A stretch of 64,000 bases of DNA from Flavobacteriales bacterium (GTDB lineage Bacteria; Bacteroidota; Bacteroidia; JACJYZ01). The notes under the pieces were generated by a model, which was not told where the DNA came from, did no database searches, and was given only the letters and a program-made list of their open reading frames with translations. The position numbers and the translations under genes were made by a program. The stretch lies in assembly GCA_020435415.1 (NCBI GenBank), contig JAGQZQ010000003.1:1-64000 (forward strand), read 5' to 3'. This document shows positions 44,324 through 53,174 of the stretch, one piece after another (within the stretch, counting starts at the first letter, position 1; each line of letters begins with the position of its first letter).

Positions 44324-46120
44324 ATGCAAGGAAAGAAGCTGGTTGAGATCAGGGATCTGGTGACCGAGTTTCGTACCGAAGACGAGTACGTAAAGGCGGT
44401 CAATGAAATTTCATTCACCATCAACAGGGGTCAGACCGTGGGTGTGGTGGGTGAGTCCGGTTCCGGGAAGTCCGTTACCGCACTTTCGGTCATGCGTCTG
44501 GTTGCCAGTCCACCCGGCAAAATCTCCAAAGGTGAGATTCTATTCGACAGTCCCACCATCGGTCCAGTGGATCTGTTAAAGCTTTCGGAGAAACAAATGC
44601 GAAGCCTGCGTGGCAATGAGATCGCCATGATCTTCCAGGAGCCGATGACCTCACTCAACCCGGTGATCACCAATGGAAGTCAGGTGATGGAAGCCATCAT
44701 GCTGCACCAGAATGTAGACAAGAAAGAAGCGAAGGAACGCACCATTGCCTTGTTTGAAGAGGTGCAACTTCCCAGGCCTGAAGTAATCTTCAAAAACTAT
44801 CCACACCAGATATCAGGTGGACAAAAGCAACGGGTGATGATTGCCATGGCCATGTCGTGTAATCCGTCCGTACTGATTGCTGATGAACCCACCACCGCCC
44901 TGGATGTTACCGTACAAAAGACCATCCTGGATCTGATGAAGAAATTGCAGCAACAGCATGACATGGGCATCCTGTTCATCACCCACGATCTTGGTGTGAT
45001 TGCTGAACTGGCGGATCAGGTGGTGGTGATGTACAAGGGTAAGATCGTAGAGCAGGGAACTGTCTGGGATATCTTCTCGAATCCACAACATCCATATACA
45101 AAAGGCTTGCTTGCCTGTCGCCCGCCGCTGGATAAAAAACTCCATTGGTTGCCAACGGTCTCCGATTTTATGAAGGTCGGGGGAGATGGTGTAATGACGG
45201 AAAGTACCAATACCGTTGAAGAAGTATTATCACGGTTTGAAGTTTCCAGGGATGAGCAAAGGCAGCGGGAACTCGGACTATACGGCAGGGATCCCTTGCT
45301 GAAAGTAAGAAACCTGAAAACATATTTTCCTGCCGGCAATGGTATGTTCGGCAAAGGGAAAGACTATACGCGGGCGGTAGACGACGTGACCTTCGATGTT
45401 TATCCCGGAGAAACACTTGGCCTTGTAGGCGAGTCGGGGTGTGGAAAAACCACGCTTGGCAGGACCATTCTCCGGCTCATTGATCCGACGGAAGGAGAGG
45501 TGTATTTTGATGAACGGCCCATCCATTCCATGACACAGGATGAGCTCCGCCCGATCCGCAAGGACATACAGATCATCTTTCAGGACCCGTATTCTTCTCT
45601 TAATCCGCGCATGACCATTGGTGAGGCCATCCTGGAGCCCATGCGTGTGCATAAGATCGGTGAGTCCGACAAGGAGAGAAAGGGGAAGGTGATTGAATTG
45701 CTGAAGCGTGTGAATCTGCAGGAAAGTCATTACCACAGGTATCCCCATGAGTTTTCCGGTGGCCAGCGACAACGTATCTGCATTGCCCGTGCGCTGGGTT
45801 TGAAGCCCAGATTTATCATCTGTGATGAGAGCGTTTCGGCGTTGGACGTTTCCGTGCAGGCGCAGGTGCTGAACCTGTTAATAGAGCTACGCGAGTCGTT
45901 CGGCTTTACGTATATTTTTATTTCCCATGACCTCTCGGTCGTAAAATTCATGTCTGACCGGATGATCGTCATGAACAACGGAAAGATCGAAGAGATGGGG
46001 CCTGCGGAAGAGATCTACCATCGCCCGCAATCAGACTATACCAAAAAACTTATCAATGCCATTCCCAAAGGTCGCCTGGAAGATATCCAGCAGGCGATGA
46101 AGGTGAAGGGACAGGGATAG
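44324..46120 (+). CDS. Fused dipeptide/oligopeptide ABC transporter ATPase (DppD-DppF type)
   Basis: A 598-residue protein with two ATPase domains in tandem. The first has Walker [10 protein letters not shown] (about 45-53), signature SGGQKQRV and Walker B LIADEPTT. The second, from about 325, has [17 protein letters not shown] and [11 protein letters not shown]; note a Ser in place of the usual Thr after the Walker B Glu. The C-terminal tails of both domains resemble oligopeptide-transport ATPases. No permease or binding protein is adjacent, so it must assemble with subunits encoded elsewhere. The ATG at 44324 is used; a TTG seven codons upstream is less likely. Confidence 0.92.
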   Translation: MQGKKLVEIRDLVTEFRTEDEYVKAVNEISFTINRGQTVGVVGESGSGKSVTALSVMRLVASPPGKISKGEILFDSPTIGPVDLLKLSEKQMRSLRGNEIAMIFQEPMTSLNPVITNGSQVMEAIMLHQNVDKKEAKERTIALFEEVQLPRPEVIFKNYPHQISGGQKQRVMIAMAMSCNPSVLIADEPTTALDVTVQKTILDLMKKLQQQHDMGILFITHDLGVIAELADQVVVMYKGKIVEQGTVWDIFSNPQHPYTKGLLACRPPLDKKLHWLPTVSDFMKVGGDGVMTESTNTVEEVLSRFEVSRDEQRQRELGLYGRDPLLKVRNLKTYFPAGNGMFGKGKDYTRAVDDVTFDVYPGETLGLVGESGCGKTTLGRTILRLIDPTEGEVYFDERPIHSMTQDELRPIRKDIQIIFQDPYSSLNPRMTIGEAILEPMRVHKIGESDKERKGKVIELLKRVNLQESHYHRYPHEFSGGQRQRICIARALGLKPRFIICDESVSALDVSVQAQVLNLLIELRESFGFTYIFISHDLSVVKFMSDRMIVMNNGKIEEMGPAEEIYHRPQSDYTKKLINAIPKGRLEDIQQAMKVKGQG

Positions 46121-46163
46121 ACGCGAATTTTAGTTCCGTTCCATGCCATTTTTCACGGGATCG

Positions 46164-46171
46164 TATCTTTA
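46164..46171 (+). promoter_or_regulatory. Probable -7 box (TATCTTTA) for the lipid-linked sugar locus
   Basis: A 7/8 match to TAnnTTTG, 37 bases before the ATG of the UbiA-family gene. It is the only candidate before the run of tightly packed genes to 53885. Confidence 0.35.
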
Positions 46172-46208
46172 GGCCTTCATTCCGTTTTACACGGACTTAT
46201 CCGAAGGC

Positions 46209-47072
46209 ATGCACATCATCCGACTCTTACGCCCTCAACAATGGATCAAGAACCTGATCCTTTTCTTTCCGGTGTTCTTTGCCGGGAAGATCACGGATGT
46301 TGGGGCCATTCAATGGGTATTATTGGGCGTCCTGGCATTTTGCCTGGCGGCATCTGCAGTTTATATTCTTAACGACTGGATGGACCGCGAAGCGGATAAG
46401 CTTCATCCCGTGAAGCGTTTCCGGCCCATCGCATCAGGTCATGTGGCTGCCGGACAAGCTGTCGTCACGATGATACTTTTGGCTGGCTCTGCCCTAACCA
46501 TCGCCTTTATGCTGGATCAGACTTTCCTGCTGATTCTTGCTGGTTACCTGTTACTCAACATCAGTTATACCATGGGCCTGAAACACGTGGCCGTATTGGA
46601 TGTAAGCATTGTGGGGCTCGGCTTTCTCATTCGTATTCTGGCCGGGGGTGTACTGGCGGACGTAGAGATCTCCAGGTGGATCGTGCTGGTATCATTTGTT
46701 CTGGCATTGTTCCTTGCCATTGCTAAAAGACGGGAGGATGTGTTGCTTCATCAGGAAAGCGGTGAGGTCACCAGGAAGTCCGTTACCGGTTACAACCTGC
46801 CCTATATTTCCGGCGCGATCATCCTGATGGCCGCTGTGGTGATCGTCGCATACATGATGTATACGGTATCACCGGAGGTGATCGCACGCACCCATTCTCC
46901 GCATCTTTATCTCACCACGATCCTGGTGATCATTGGCGTATTAAAATACCTCCAGTTGACCCTGGTGGAAAACAAAAGTGGTGATCCAGTCAGACTGTTA
47001 CTCGGTCAACCGTTCCTTTTGGTGCTGGTGGTGGCGTGGTTGGCAATCATGTATTTGATGATCTACCTATGA
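46209..47072 (+). CDS. UbiA-family polyprenyl-phosphate phosphoribosyltransferase
   Basis: A 287-residue membrane protein with about nine hydrophobic helices. The first UbiA motif is NDWMDREADKLHPVKRFRP (about 56-74), the pattern of decaprenyl-phosphate phosphoribosyltransferases (mycobacterial Rv3806c), which move 5-phosphoribose from PRPP to polyprenyl phosphate. The second acidic loop has AKRREDVLLHQ (about 176-186). The neighbours, a DprE1-DprE2 fusion and a phosphatase, are exactly the next steps in the pathway. Its stop overlaps the next ATG by 4 bases, so expression is coupled. Polyprenyl chain length cannot be told. Confidence 0.9.
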   Translation: MHIIRLLRPQQWIKNLILFFPVFFAGKITDVGAIQWVLLGVLAFCLAASAVYILNDWMDREADKLHPVKRFRPIASGHVAAGQAVVTMILLAGSALTIAFMLDQTFLLILAGYLLLNISYTMGLKHVAVLDVSIVGLGFLIRILAGGVLADVEISRWIVLVSFVLALFLAIAKRREDVLLHQESGEVTRKSVTGYNLPYISGAIILMAAVVIVAYMMYTVSPEVIARTHSPHLYLTTILVIIGVLKYLQLTLVENKSGDPVRLLLGQPFLLVLVVAWLAIMYLMIYL

Positions 47073-49156
47073 ACACGGCAACCAACTGGGGAAACTACCC
47101 GGTGGTCCGGGCCGATTGGTATGAAGGAAATCAACCGGATAAAATAAAGGACTGGCTTTTTGCCGAAGACGATCCGGTGATCCCACGCGGACTGGGCAGG
47201 TGTTACGGAGATTCATCGCTGGGTGAACGCATCTGGTCTTCCAACGCACTGGATCGTATTCTTGCCTTTGATCCGGTAACCGGCATGGTGCGGTGTGAAG
47301 GAGGGGTCAGTCTGGACAAGATCATCACCACCTGCCTTTCTGCGGGGTGGTTTATTCCGGTCACACCGGGTACGAGGTATGTGACCATCGGCGGTGGCAT
47401 TGCCTCTGATATCCATGGCAAGAACCACCATTCGGAAGGTACATTTTCCAGGCACGTATTATCACTGACGTTGCTGGCTCCCGATGGTCGCATCGTGACG
47501 TGCAGCCCTTCCGAACAGCCGGAACTTTTTCACGCAACAAGTGGCGGCATGGGGCTCACGGGCATCATCCTGCAAGCCACCATGCAGCTTAAAAAGGTGG
47601 AAAGCGCATGGATCAAACAGGTGAATAAAAAGGCAGCCAACCTGGAAGAGGTGATGGCTTTGTTTGACACGCACATTGCTTCGACCTATTCAGTGGCCTG
47701 GATTGATACCCTGGCCAGCGGAAAGAACCTCGGGCGCAGCATCCTGATGCTGGGTGAACATGCACTTGCATCCGAGGTTACCGGCAATCCCTTTGAAATA
47801 CCGGCAAAACGCAAGATCACCATTCCTCCTTTCTTTCCTTCCTTTCTTTTGAATCGTTTGTCCGTTACGGCCTTTAACAAATGGTTCTATTTCAGGAATG
47901 CGAATCGCGGTGAGTTCCTGACAGACTACGATGAATATTTTTATCCTTTGGATAGCCTGCTGCACTGGAACAGGATATACGGCAAGAAAGGGTTTACACA
48001 ATATCAATTGGTGGTCCCGATCGAGTCGGGTAAAGAAGCGCTTACAAAAATTCTTGACGAATGCAGATCAGCCGGCTATGCCTCCTTCCTTTCTGTCCTC
48101 AAGTTATTCGGAGATCAGGCACCGGGTATGATATCCTTCCCGAAAAAAGGCTATACCCTCACCCTTGATTTTCCGCTGAACAAAGGACTGTTGCCATTTC
48201 TCGAACGCCTGGATGCCATCGTGAAGGATTACAACGGACGGTTGTACCTTGCTAAAGATGTCAGGATGTCTGAACAAATGTTCTTTGATACCTATCCCGG
48301 TGCGGAGGATTACAGGAACTTTCTGAAGCAATGGGATCCGGACGGTCGTTTTGCTTCCCTGCAGTCCCGGCGGATCGGATTGAGTAAAATACAAACCACA
48401 AATCACAATGGTTCATCCATGGAAAAGAATACAAAGTCGGTATTGGTGATAGGTGCTTCTTCCGGCCTGGGAAGGGCATTGGCCAAAAAGTATGCACAGG
48501 AAAAGTGGGAGGTGACCCTGGCATCGAGAGATGTTGCCGCACTGAATTTGCTGGCTGGTGAGATCGAAAAGGAATCGGGAAAACGTCCGGCAGTGGAAGC
48601 CATGGATGTTGCCGCTATGGAGACACACCGCAGTATGGCGTCAAGGCTTGCACCGGATACCGTTATCTGCTGTGCGGGATATCTCGGAAACCAGGAGAAT
48701 GCAATGGAGGATCCGGAAGAGTTCAGGAAACTGATGGACACGAATTTTTATGGGCCAGCCTCTCTTTTCAATGAATGGGCGCGGGTTTTTGCGCGAAGAA
48801 AAAGCGGCTGTCTGATAGGCGTGAGTTCCGTTGCGGGTGACCGTGGACGGCAAAGCAACTATGCTTACGGAAGTGCAAAAGCAGGCTTCACCGCATATCT
48901 GTCGGGTCTGCGAAACCGCCTTCAACCCGACAATGTGCATGTGATGACGGTCATTCCAGGCTTCATGAGAACCGCCATGACCGAGGGCCTGCCACTCCCG
49001 GCACCACTGACCGCATCTCCGGAACAGGCGGCTAATGACATCTACAAAGCCCACATGCGCAGGAAAAATGTGGTCTACACTTTATGGATGTGGAAGTACC
49101 TGATGATGATCATCAAAATGATCCCGGAACCCGTCTTCAAGAAACTAAAGCTCTGA
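47069..49156 (+). CDS. DprE1-DprE2 fusion: polyprenylphosphoryl-beta-D-ribose 2'-epimerase
   Basis: A 695-residue fusion. Residues 1-440 match the FAD enzyme DprE1: RGLGRCYGDSS (40-50), PGTRYVTIGGGIASDIHGKN (100-119) followed by His120-His121, LSVLKLFG (Lys345) and LYLAKD (Lys396). At the position of the mycobacterial Cys387 (NICVDF), targeted by benzothiazinones, this protein has Thr365 (TLTLDF). A linker of about ten residues leads to DprE2, residues 451-695: Rossmann GASSGLGRA (462-470) and SDR Tyr600-x3-Lys604. Together they would oxidise and re-reduce C2 of polyprenylphosphoryl-ribose to give the arabinose form. There is no stop or frameshift at the junction. Start: ATG 47069, inside the UbiA stop. 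Confidence 0.92.
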   Translation: MNTATNWGNYPVVRADWYEGNQPDKIKDWLFAEDDPVIPRGLGRCYGDSSLGERIWSSNALDRILAFDPVTGMVRCEGGVSLDKIITTCLSAGWFIPVTPGTRYVTIGGGIASDIHGKNHHSEGTFSRHVLSLTLLAPDGRIVTCSPSEQPELFHATSGGMGLTGIILQATMQLKKVESAWIKQVNKKAANLEEVMALFDTHIASTYSVAWIDTLASGKNLGRSILMLGEHALASEVTGNPFEIPAKRKITIPPFFPSFLLNRLSVTAFNKWFYFRNANRGEFLTDYDEYFYPLDSLLHWNRIYGKKGFTQYQLVVPIESGKEALTKILDECRSAGYASFLSVLKLFGDQAPGMISFPKKGYTLTLDFPLNKGLLPFLERLDAIVKDYNGRLYLAKDVRMSEQMFFDTYPGAEDYRNFLKQWDPDGRFASLQSRRIGLSKIQTTNHNGSSMEKNTKSVLVIGASSGLGRALAKKYAQEKWEVTLASRDVAALNLLAGEIEKESGKRPAVEAMDVAAMETHRSMASRLAPDTVICCAGYLGNQENAMEDPEEFRKLMDTNFYGPASLFNEWARVFARRKSGCLIGVSSVAGDRGRQSNYAYGSAKAGFTAYLSGLRNRLQPDNVHVMTVIPGFMRTAMTEGLPLPAPLTASPEQAANDIYKAHMRRKNVVYTLWMWKYLMMIIKMIPEPVFKKLKL

Positions 49157-49743
49157 TGCCACGTACCCTGGCTCTTTTTGATCTGGACGGGACCCTCACC
49201 GAGAAGGACACACTCCTGGAGTTTATCCGGTATGTTCACGGTGAAGGTGGATTCCTATCCGGTATGGCGCGTAATCTCCCGTGGTTGGCGGCCTACAAGT
49301 TGCATTTGATCCCGAACTGGAAGGCGAAAGAAAAAGTGTTGAAGCATTTCTTTGGCGGAATGTCAGCGGAGGAATTTAAAGAAAAGGCGTCCGCATTCGG
49401 CATGACCGTCCTCCCCGAACTGATCAGAAAAGACACCTTGGAAAAGCTCAGACAACATGAACGGGATGGTGCCGTTATCGCTGTGGTGACCGCTTCAGTT
49501 GAAGCATGGGTGAAGCCCTGGACAGAAACCATGAAAATACATTGTATTGCCAGTGACCTTGAAGTGGTCAGTGGCGCGATCACCGGCAGGATCATTCCTG
49601 CAAACTGCTACGGGCCGGAAAAGGAGCGCAGGGTACGTGCCCATTTTAATCTTAATGAATTTGAACGCATATTTGCCTACGGCAACAGCCGGGGGGATCG
49701 GGAATTACTGGCCATGGCAAATGAGGGCTTCCACATAAGATAA
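49156..49743 (+). CDS. HAD-IB family phosphatase
   Basis: A 195-residue HAD hydrolase. The nucleophile motif is FDLDGTLT (Asp9, Asp11); motif II is VVTAS near 112 and motif IV is GNSRGDRELL near 177. A helical cap with hydrophobic face follows motif I. By position it is the candidate for removing the 5-phosphate from polyprenyl-phosphoryl-5-phosphoribose, the step between UbiA and DprE1; mycobacteria use an unrelated PAP2-type enzyme, Rv3807c. The ATG shares one base with the fusion-gene stop (TGATG). The longer upstream frame lies wholly within the fusion gene. Confidence 0.88.
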   Translation: MPRTLALFDLDGTLTEKDTLLEFIRYVHGEGGFLSGMARNLPWLAAYKLHLIPNWKAKEKVLKHFFGGMSAEEFKEKASAFGMTVLPELIRKDTLEKLRQHERDGAVIAVVTASVEAWVKPWTETMKIHCIASDLEVVSGAITGRIIPANCYGPEKERRVRAHFNLNEFERIFAYGNSRGDRELLAMANEGFHIR

Positions 49744-49787
49744 ACACTTTGTAGTTTTTGTCTATCAAAAATAAATCAGAAGAATGG

Positions 49788-51719
49788 ATGCAGCGTATCT
49801 CGGATTGGACCGGGAATAACGCTACCTATATCTGTTGGTTTTTCATCATCCTGAGTTTTTGTCTGCGTATGCTGCACGTGGGTGATGAGAGCCTGCACCT
49901 GGATGAAGCTGTCAGCGTTTATCACTCCCAACAGTCTCCTGCGGTTTTTATGGATATCCTCAAGGATGATCCCAATCCGCCGCTATTCAATCTTCTGATC
50001 GCCGGGTGGGTGCGTCTTTTCGGTGTTTCCCTGGTATCAGCACGCATCATGTGCACTGTCCTGAATGCCCTTACCATCGGTGTGTTCTTTCTTTTTCTGA
50101 GGAAAAATGCAGGTGGGATATCTGCAATACTGGGCGCCTCCCTGCTGACTTTCTCAAATCTTCAGCTGGCATTTTCCCACGACGCGAGAAGTTTTACACT
50201 TGTAGGATTTCTGGCGGTGATCTCCATGTACCTGTTCATGGAATTGTTTTTCCGCCGAACCTTAAGAAAAACGATCCTGTTTGCGGTGGTCAACAGTTTA
50301 TTGATGTACACGCATTATGCTTCAGTGTTCCTTTTCGTCGGTCAGTTCATGACCGTGTTGTTATGTGTGCGGGATAAAAAGACATGGTATTATTACCTGG
50401 GAAGTCAGTTAGGATCGGTCTTGTTATTTGCACCCTGGCTCAAGTTTGTAATCGGGGTTTCCGGACGTGAACCGTCATGGATTCCTGTACCCCGGTTGTT
50501 AGACATACGCTACATCTACCAGGACTTTCTGAATGGATACGATTCGTTAAGGGTCATCATATTGATTACGCTTCTGGCAGGCATTTTCTTCATCAGGAGT
50601 AAGTGGAGGTCCGGCACCATGGATAAGGATCGTGTGCTGGTCATATTAATGCTCGGATGTGGATACATATCGGTTATCGCAGCATTTGCCTTCTCCCAGG
50701 TTAAGTCTTTGTTTTTGCCCAAATACCTGATGTACACGGTCATCGGTCAGGTAGGACTGTTGGCTGTATTGCTGGGTAGAACGACCTCCATACCAACAGC
50801 AGCGAGGATGGCAGGTGCAGCTGCGGTGTTGTGGTTTTACATCAGTGCATTTAACGTACACCCGACGAAAGGGGAAGACTGGAAACATGCGACGTCATTC
50901 ATCAAAAGCACCATCAAACCCGGAGATGCCATACTGGTGGCACCCTGGTGTACCTATCTGCCGTTCACCTACTATTATGATCCGGAGGCTTTCAGCGAAG
51001 ACGAGCATACCATTCCGCTCATGAATGAACGTGATGTGTTTTTCATCAGCGCATTGAACGTTGAGCGCGATACGTTTGTCAGACCTTATCAAAGGGTGTT
51101 TTATGTGGAAGCGCATCAGGCCGATCTTGGTGGCGTTGGTGAAAACATTTCTGGCGAACTCAAGCGAACCATGACGCCGATTATCGAGCGGTTGTTTCCA
51201 AGCATTAAAGTGAGGCTGTATGAAAACCGGACCGAACCGGATTCGATGGCCTGGGAGTTGCTTGCGAAGGAGGTCCACAACCTGGAAGTGCCGCTTGGTG
51301 AGACGCATTGGAATAACGAAAACACCATCACAGATGAAGTGGCCTTTGAAGGGAGTCGTTCCTCCAGGGCATACAGCGACATGCCTTATGGCATCTGTTA
51401 TACGGACAAGTTCGACAGGATATATACCGGCAAGGGTATGGTAAGGGTCGTGCTCGATCTCCAAAGCATGAGCAGGCATCCCGTGAATACGGGCATTGCA
51501 GTGCAGGTGATTGATCAGTCCGGAAATAAGGTAAGAGAAGAATACTTTAACACCGATCATCTTCCGGGTCAGGAAAATAAATGGCTGCCCGGTCACTTCA
51601 ATTTTGCACTTTTGCCTTCCGAGATTCGTGGGTCGGAATTGAAGATATTTGTCTACAATCCTCAGGAAGAACCGGTTTATGTTGATAACTTTGAGGTGAA
51701 AATCTATGGAGAAAAGTAA
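49788..51719 (+). CDS. GT-C family glycosyltransferase (ArnT/PMT-like), candidate pentosyltransferase
   Basis: A 643-residue integral membrane protein. About ten hydrophobic helices lie within residues 10-385. The first periplasmic loop has LHLDEAVSVYHS and DDPNPPLFN, the acidic-plus-Pro pattern of enzymes that use lipid-phosphate sugars. The last 220 residues are periplasmic and end in a beta-rich domain (LKIFVYNPQEEPVYVDNFEV). Directly after the polyprenylphosphoryl-arabinose genes, it is the best candidate to use that donor. The start ATG 49788 is preferred over a TTG at 49758 lying in a T-rich, promoter-like stretch. Paralogous to 9909-11831. It overlaps the next gene by 14 bases. Confidence 0.88.
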   Translation: MQRISDWTGNNATYICWFFIILSFCLRMLHVGDESLHLDEAVSVYHSQQSPAVFMDILKDDPNPPLFNLLIAGWVRLFGVSLVSARIMCTVLNALTIGVFFLFLRKNAGGISAILGASLLTFSNLQLAFSHDARSFTLVGFLAVISMYLFMELFFRRTLRKTILFAVVNSLLMYTHYASVFLFVGQFMTVLLCVRDKKTWYYYLGSQLGSVLLFAPWLKFVIGVSGREPSWIPVPRLLDIRYIYQDFLNGYDSLRVIILITLLAGIFFIRSKWRSGTMDKDRVLVILMLGCGYISVIAAFAFSQVKSLFLPKYLMYTVIGQVGLLAVLLGRTTSIPTAARMAGAAAVLWFYISAFNVHPTKGEDWKHATSFIKSTIKPGDAILVAPWCTYLPFTYYYDPEAFSEDEHTIPLMNERDVFFISALNVERDTFVRPYQRVFYVEAHQADLGGVGENISGELKRTMTPIIERLFPSIKVRLYENRTEPDSMAWELLAKEVHNLEVPLGETHWNNENTITDEVAFEGSRSSRAYSDMPYGICYTDKFDRIYTGKGMVRVVLDLQSMSRHPVNTGIAVQVIDQSGNKVREEYFNTDHLPGQENKWLPGHFNFALLPSEIRGSELKIFVYNPQEEPVYVDNFEVKIYGEK

Positions 51720-53151
51720 CGGACAAGAATACAACTGCTGCATCATCGGTGCAGGACCTGCGGGCCTGGGTACGGCCTGGGAGCTGGTTAAGAACGGCGA
51801 AACAAATCTGATCATCATCGACAGGAATGAGGTGGTGGGCGGACTGGCAAGAACGGAAATACGGGATGGCGCCAGATTTGATGTGGGACCGCACCGGTTC
51901 TTTACCAAGAATGAGGAAGTGAATGCATTGTGGAAGGAAGTGCTCGGGAGCGACTTTATCCCTGTAGACAGGCTTACCAGGATATATTACAAAGGCAAGT
52001 TTTTCAATTATCCCATCAAGGCACAGGACGTATTGTTGAAGTTGGGCCCACTAGAGTCGTTTCAGGCCATGGTCTCCTACGGCCTGGCACGTATCAAACC
52101 AAAAAAGAAAGCGAACACTTTTGAAGAGTGGATCTCACAAATGTTTGGTACCAAGCTCTACAAAACATTTTTTAAAACTTACACCGAGAAGGTGTGGGGG
52201 ATTCCTTGCAGTGAGATCGGAGCGGAGTGGGCGGCACAACGCATCAAAGGGTTGAATTTCGTGCAGGTGGTAAAAAATGCCCTGGCCGGCAGCGGTAAAG
52301 GAAAGCCTAAAACACTCGTGGATCAGTTCGACTATCCCGTAGAAGGAGCGGGCCAGATGTACGAGAAGATGGCGGAGCGCGTCGTGGAAAAAGGAGGAAA
52401 GATCCTGATGAATACGACCGTGAAGAAATTTGTGATGGAGAACGGTGCCCTGACAGGCGTGGTCGTTACAGACCAAAGCGGACAGGAAGCCACCATCAAA
52501 GCCAGACATTTCTTCAACAGCGCACCCATCACCCACTTCTTTCACTTGTTGAATCCGGCACCTCCTGCGGAACTGAATGATGCCGCCAATGCGCTCTACT
52601 ACCGGGAACACATCACCGTTAATTTTCTCATCACCGGAGAGAATCTCTTTCCGGATCAGTGGATTTACGTCCATGCACCCGAGGTAAAAGCCGCACGCAT
52701 TGCGAACTACAACAATTTTTCCGACAGGATGACATCCAAACGATCGGAGACGGCCGTTAGCGTCGAGTACTTCGTGTTCAAGTCTGACGATCTATGGAAG
52801 ATGTCCGATGAGGCGTTGGTGAAACTGGCCGGCAGGGAAATGGAGATGATCGGGCTGTGCAAGGAGAAGGATATCATCAACGGCTGGGTGGTTCGTGAGA
52901 CGGAAAGTTATCCTACCTACTACCTGGGCTACGAGGAACCTTACAATGCACTTCGGGATTACCTGGACGCCATTCATAACTTGAGCCCAATCGGACGCGG
53001 AGGTCTGTACAAATACAACAACCAGGATCATTCTACCTATAGCGGACTCCTTGCTGCACGCAATTACCTCAAGCTTCCGGGAAGTCCGTATAACCTCTGG
53101 AACATCAATATAGATGCAGAGTATCACGAGAGCGCCGAACGCAGCGTATAA
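51706..53151 (+). CDS. FAD-dependent amine-oxidase/UDP-galactopyranose-mutase-like protein
   Basis: A 481-residue flavoprotein. The dinucleotide-binding motif CCIIGAGPAGLGTAWEL is at 11-27, followed by VVGGLARTE and FDVGPHRFFTKNEEVN (about 60-75). The body resembles protoporphyrinogen-oxidase and UDP-galactopyranose-mutase-like enzymes seen in sugar and lipid clusters. The reaction is unknown; it could be a furanose-forming mutase, a desaturase-like oxidoreductase or an oxidase. Its ATG lies inside the glycosyltransferase gene, so it belongs to the same operon. Confidence 0.85.
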   Translation: MEKSNGQEYNCCIIGAGPAGLGTAWELVKNGETNLIIIDRNEVVGGLARTEIRDGARFDVGPHRFFTKNEEVNALWKEVLGSDFIPVDRLTRIYYKGKFFNYPIKAQDVLLKLGPLESFQAMVSYGLARIKPKKKANTFEEWISQMFGTKLYKTFFKTYTEKVWGIPCSEIGAEWAAQRIKGLNFVQVVKNALAGSGKGKPKTLVDQFDYPVEGAGQMYEKMAERVVEKGGKILMNTTVKKFVMENGALTGVVVTDQSGQEATIKARHFFNSAPITHFFHLLNPAPPAELNDAANALYYREHITVNFLITGENLFPDQWIYVHAPEVKAARIANYNNFSDRMTSKRSETAVSVEYFVFKSDDLWKMSDEALVKLAGREMEMIGLCKEKDIINGWVVRETESYPTYYLGYEEPYNALRDYLDAIHNLSPIGRGGLYKYNNQDHSTYSGLLAARNYLKLPGSPYNLWNINIDAEYHESAERSV

Positions 53152-53174
53152 TGCTTTAAGCAAGTCTGAATGCC

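Noticed and set aside
50895-51908. Minus-strand reading frame of 337 codons opposite the GT-C and flavoprotein genes
   Set aside because: It crosses two overlapping real genes and has no start context or motif.
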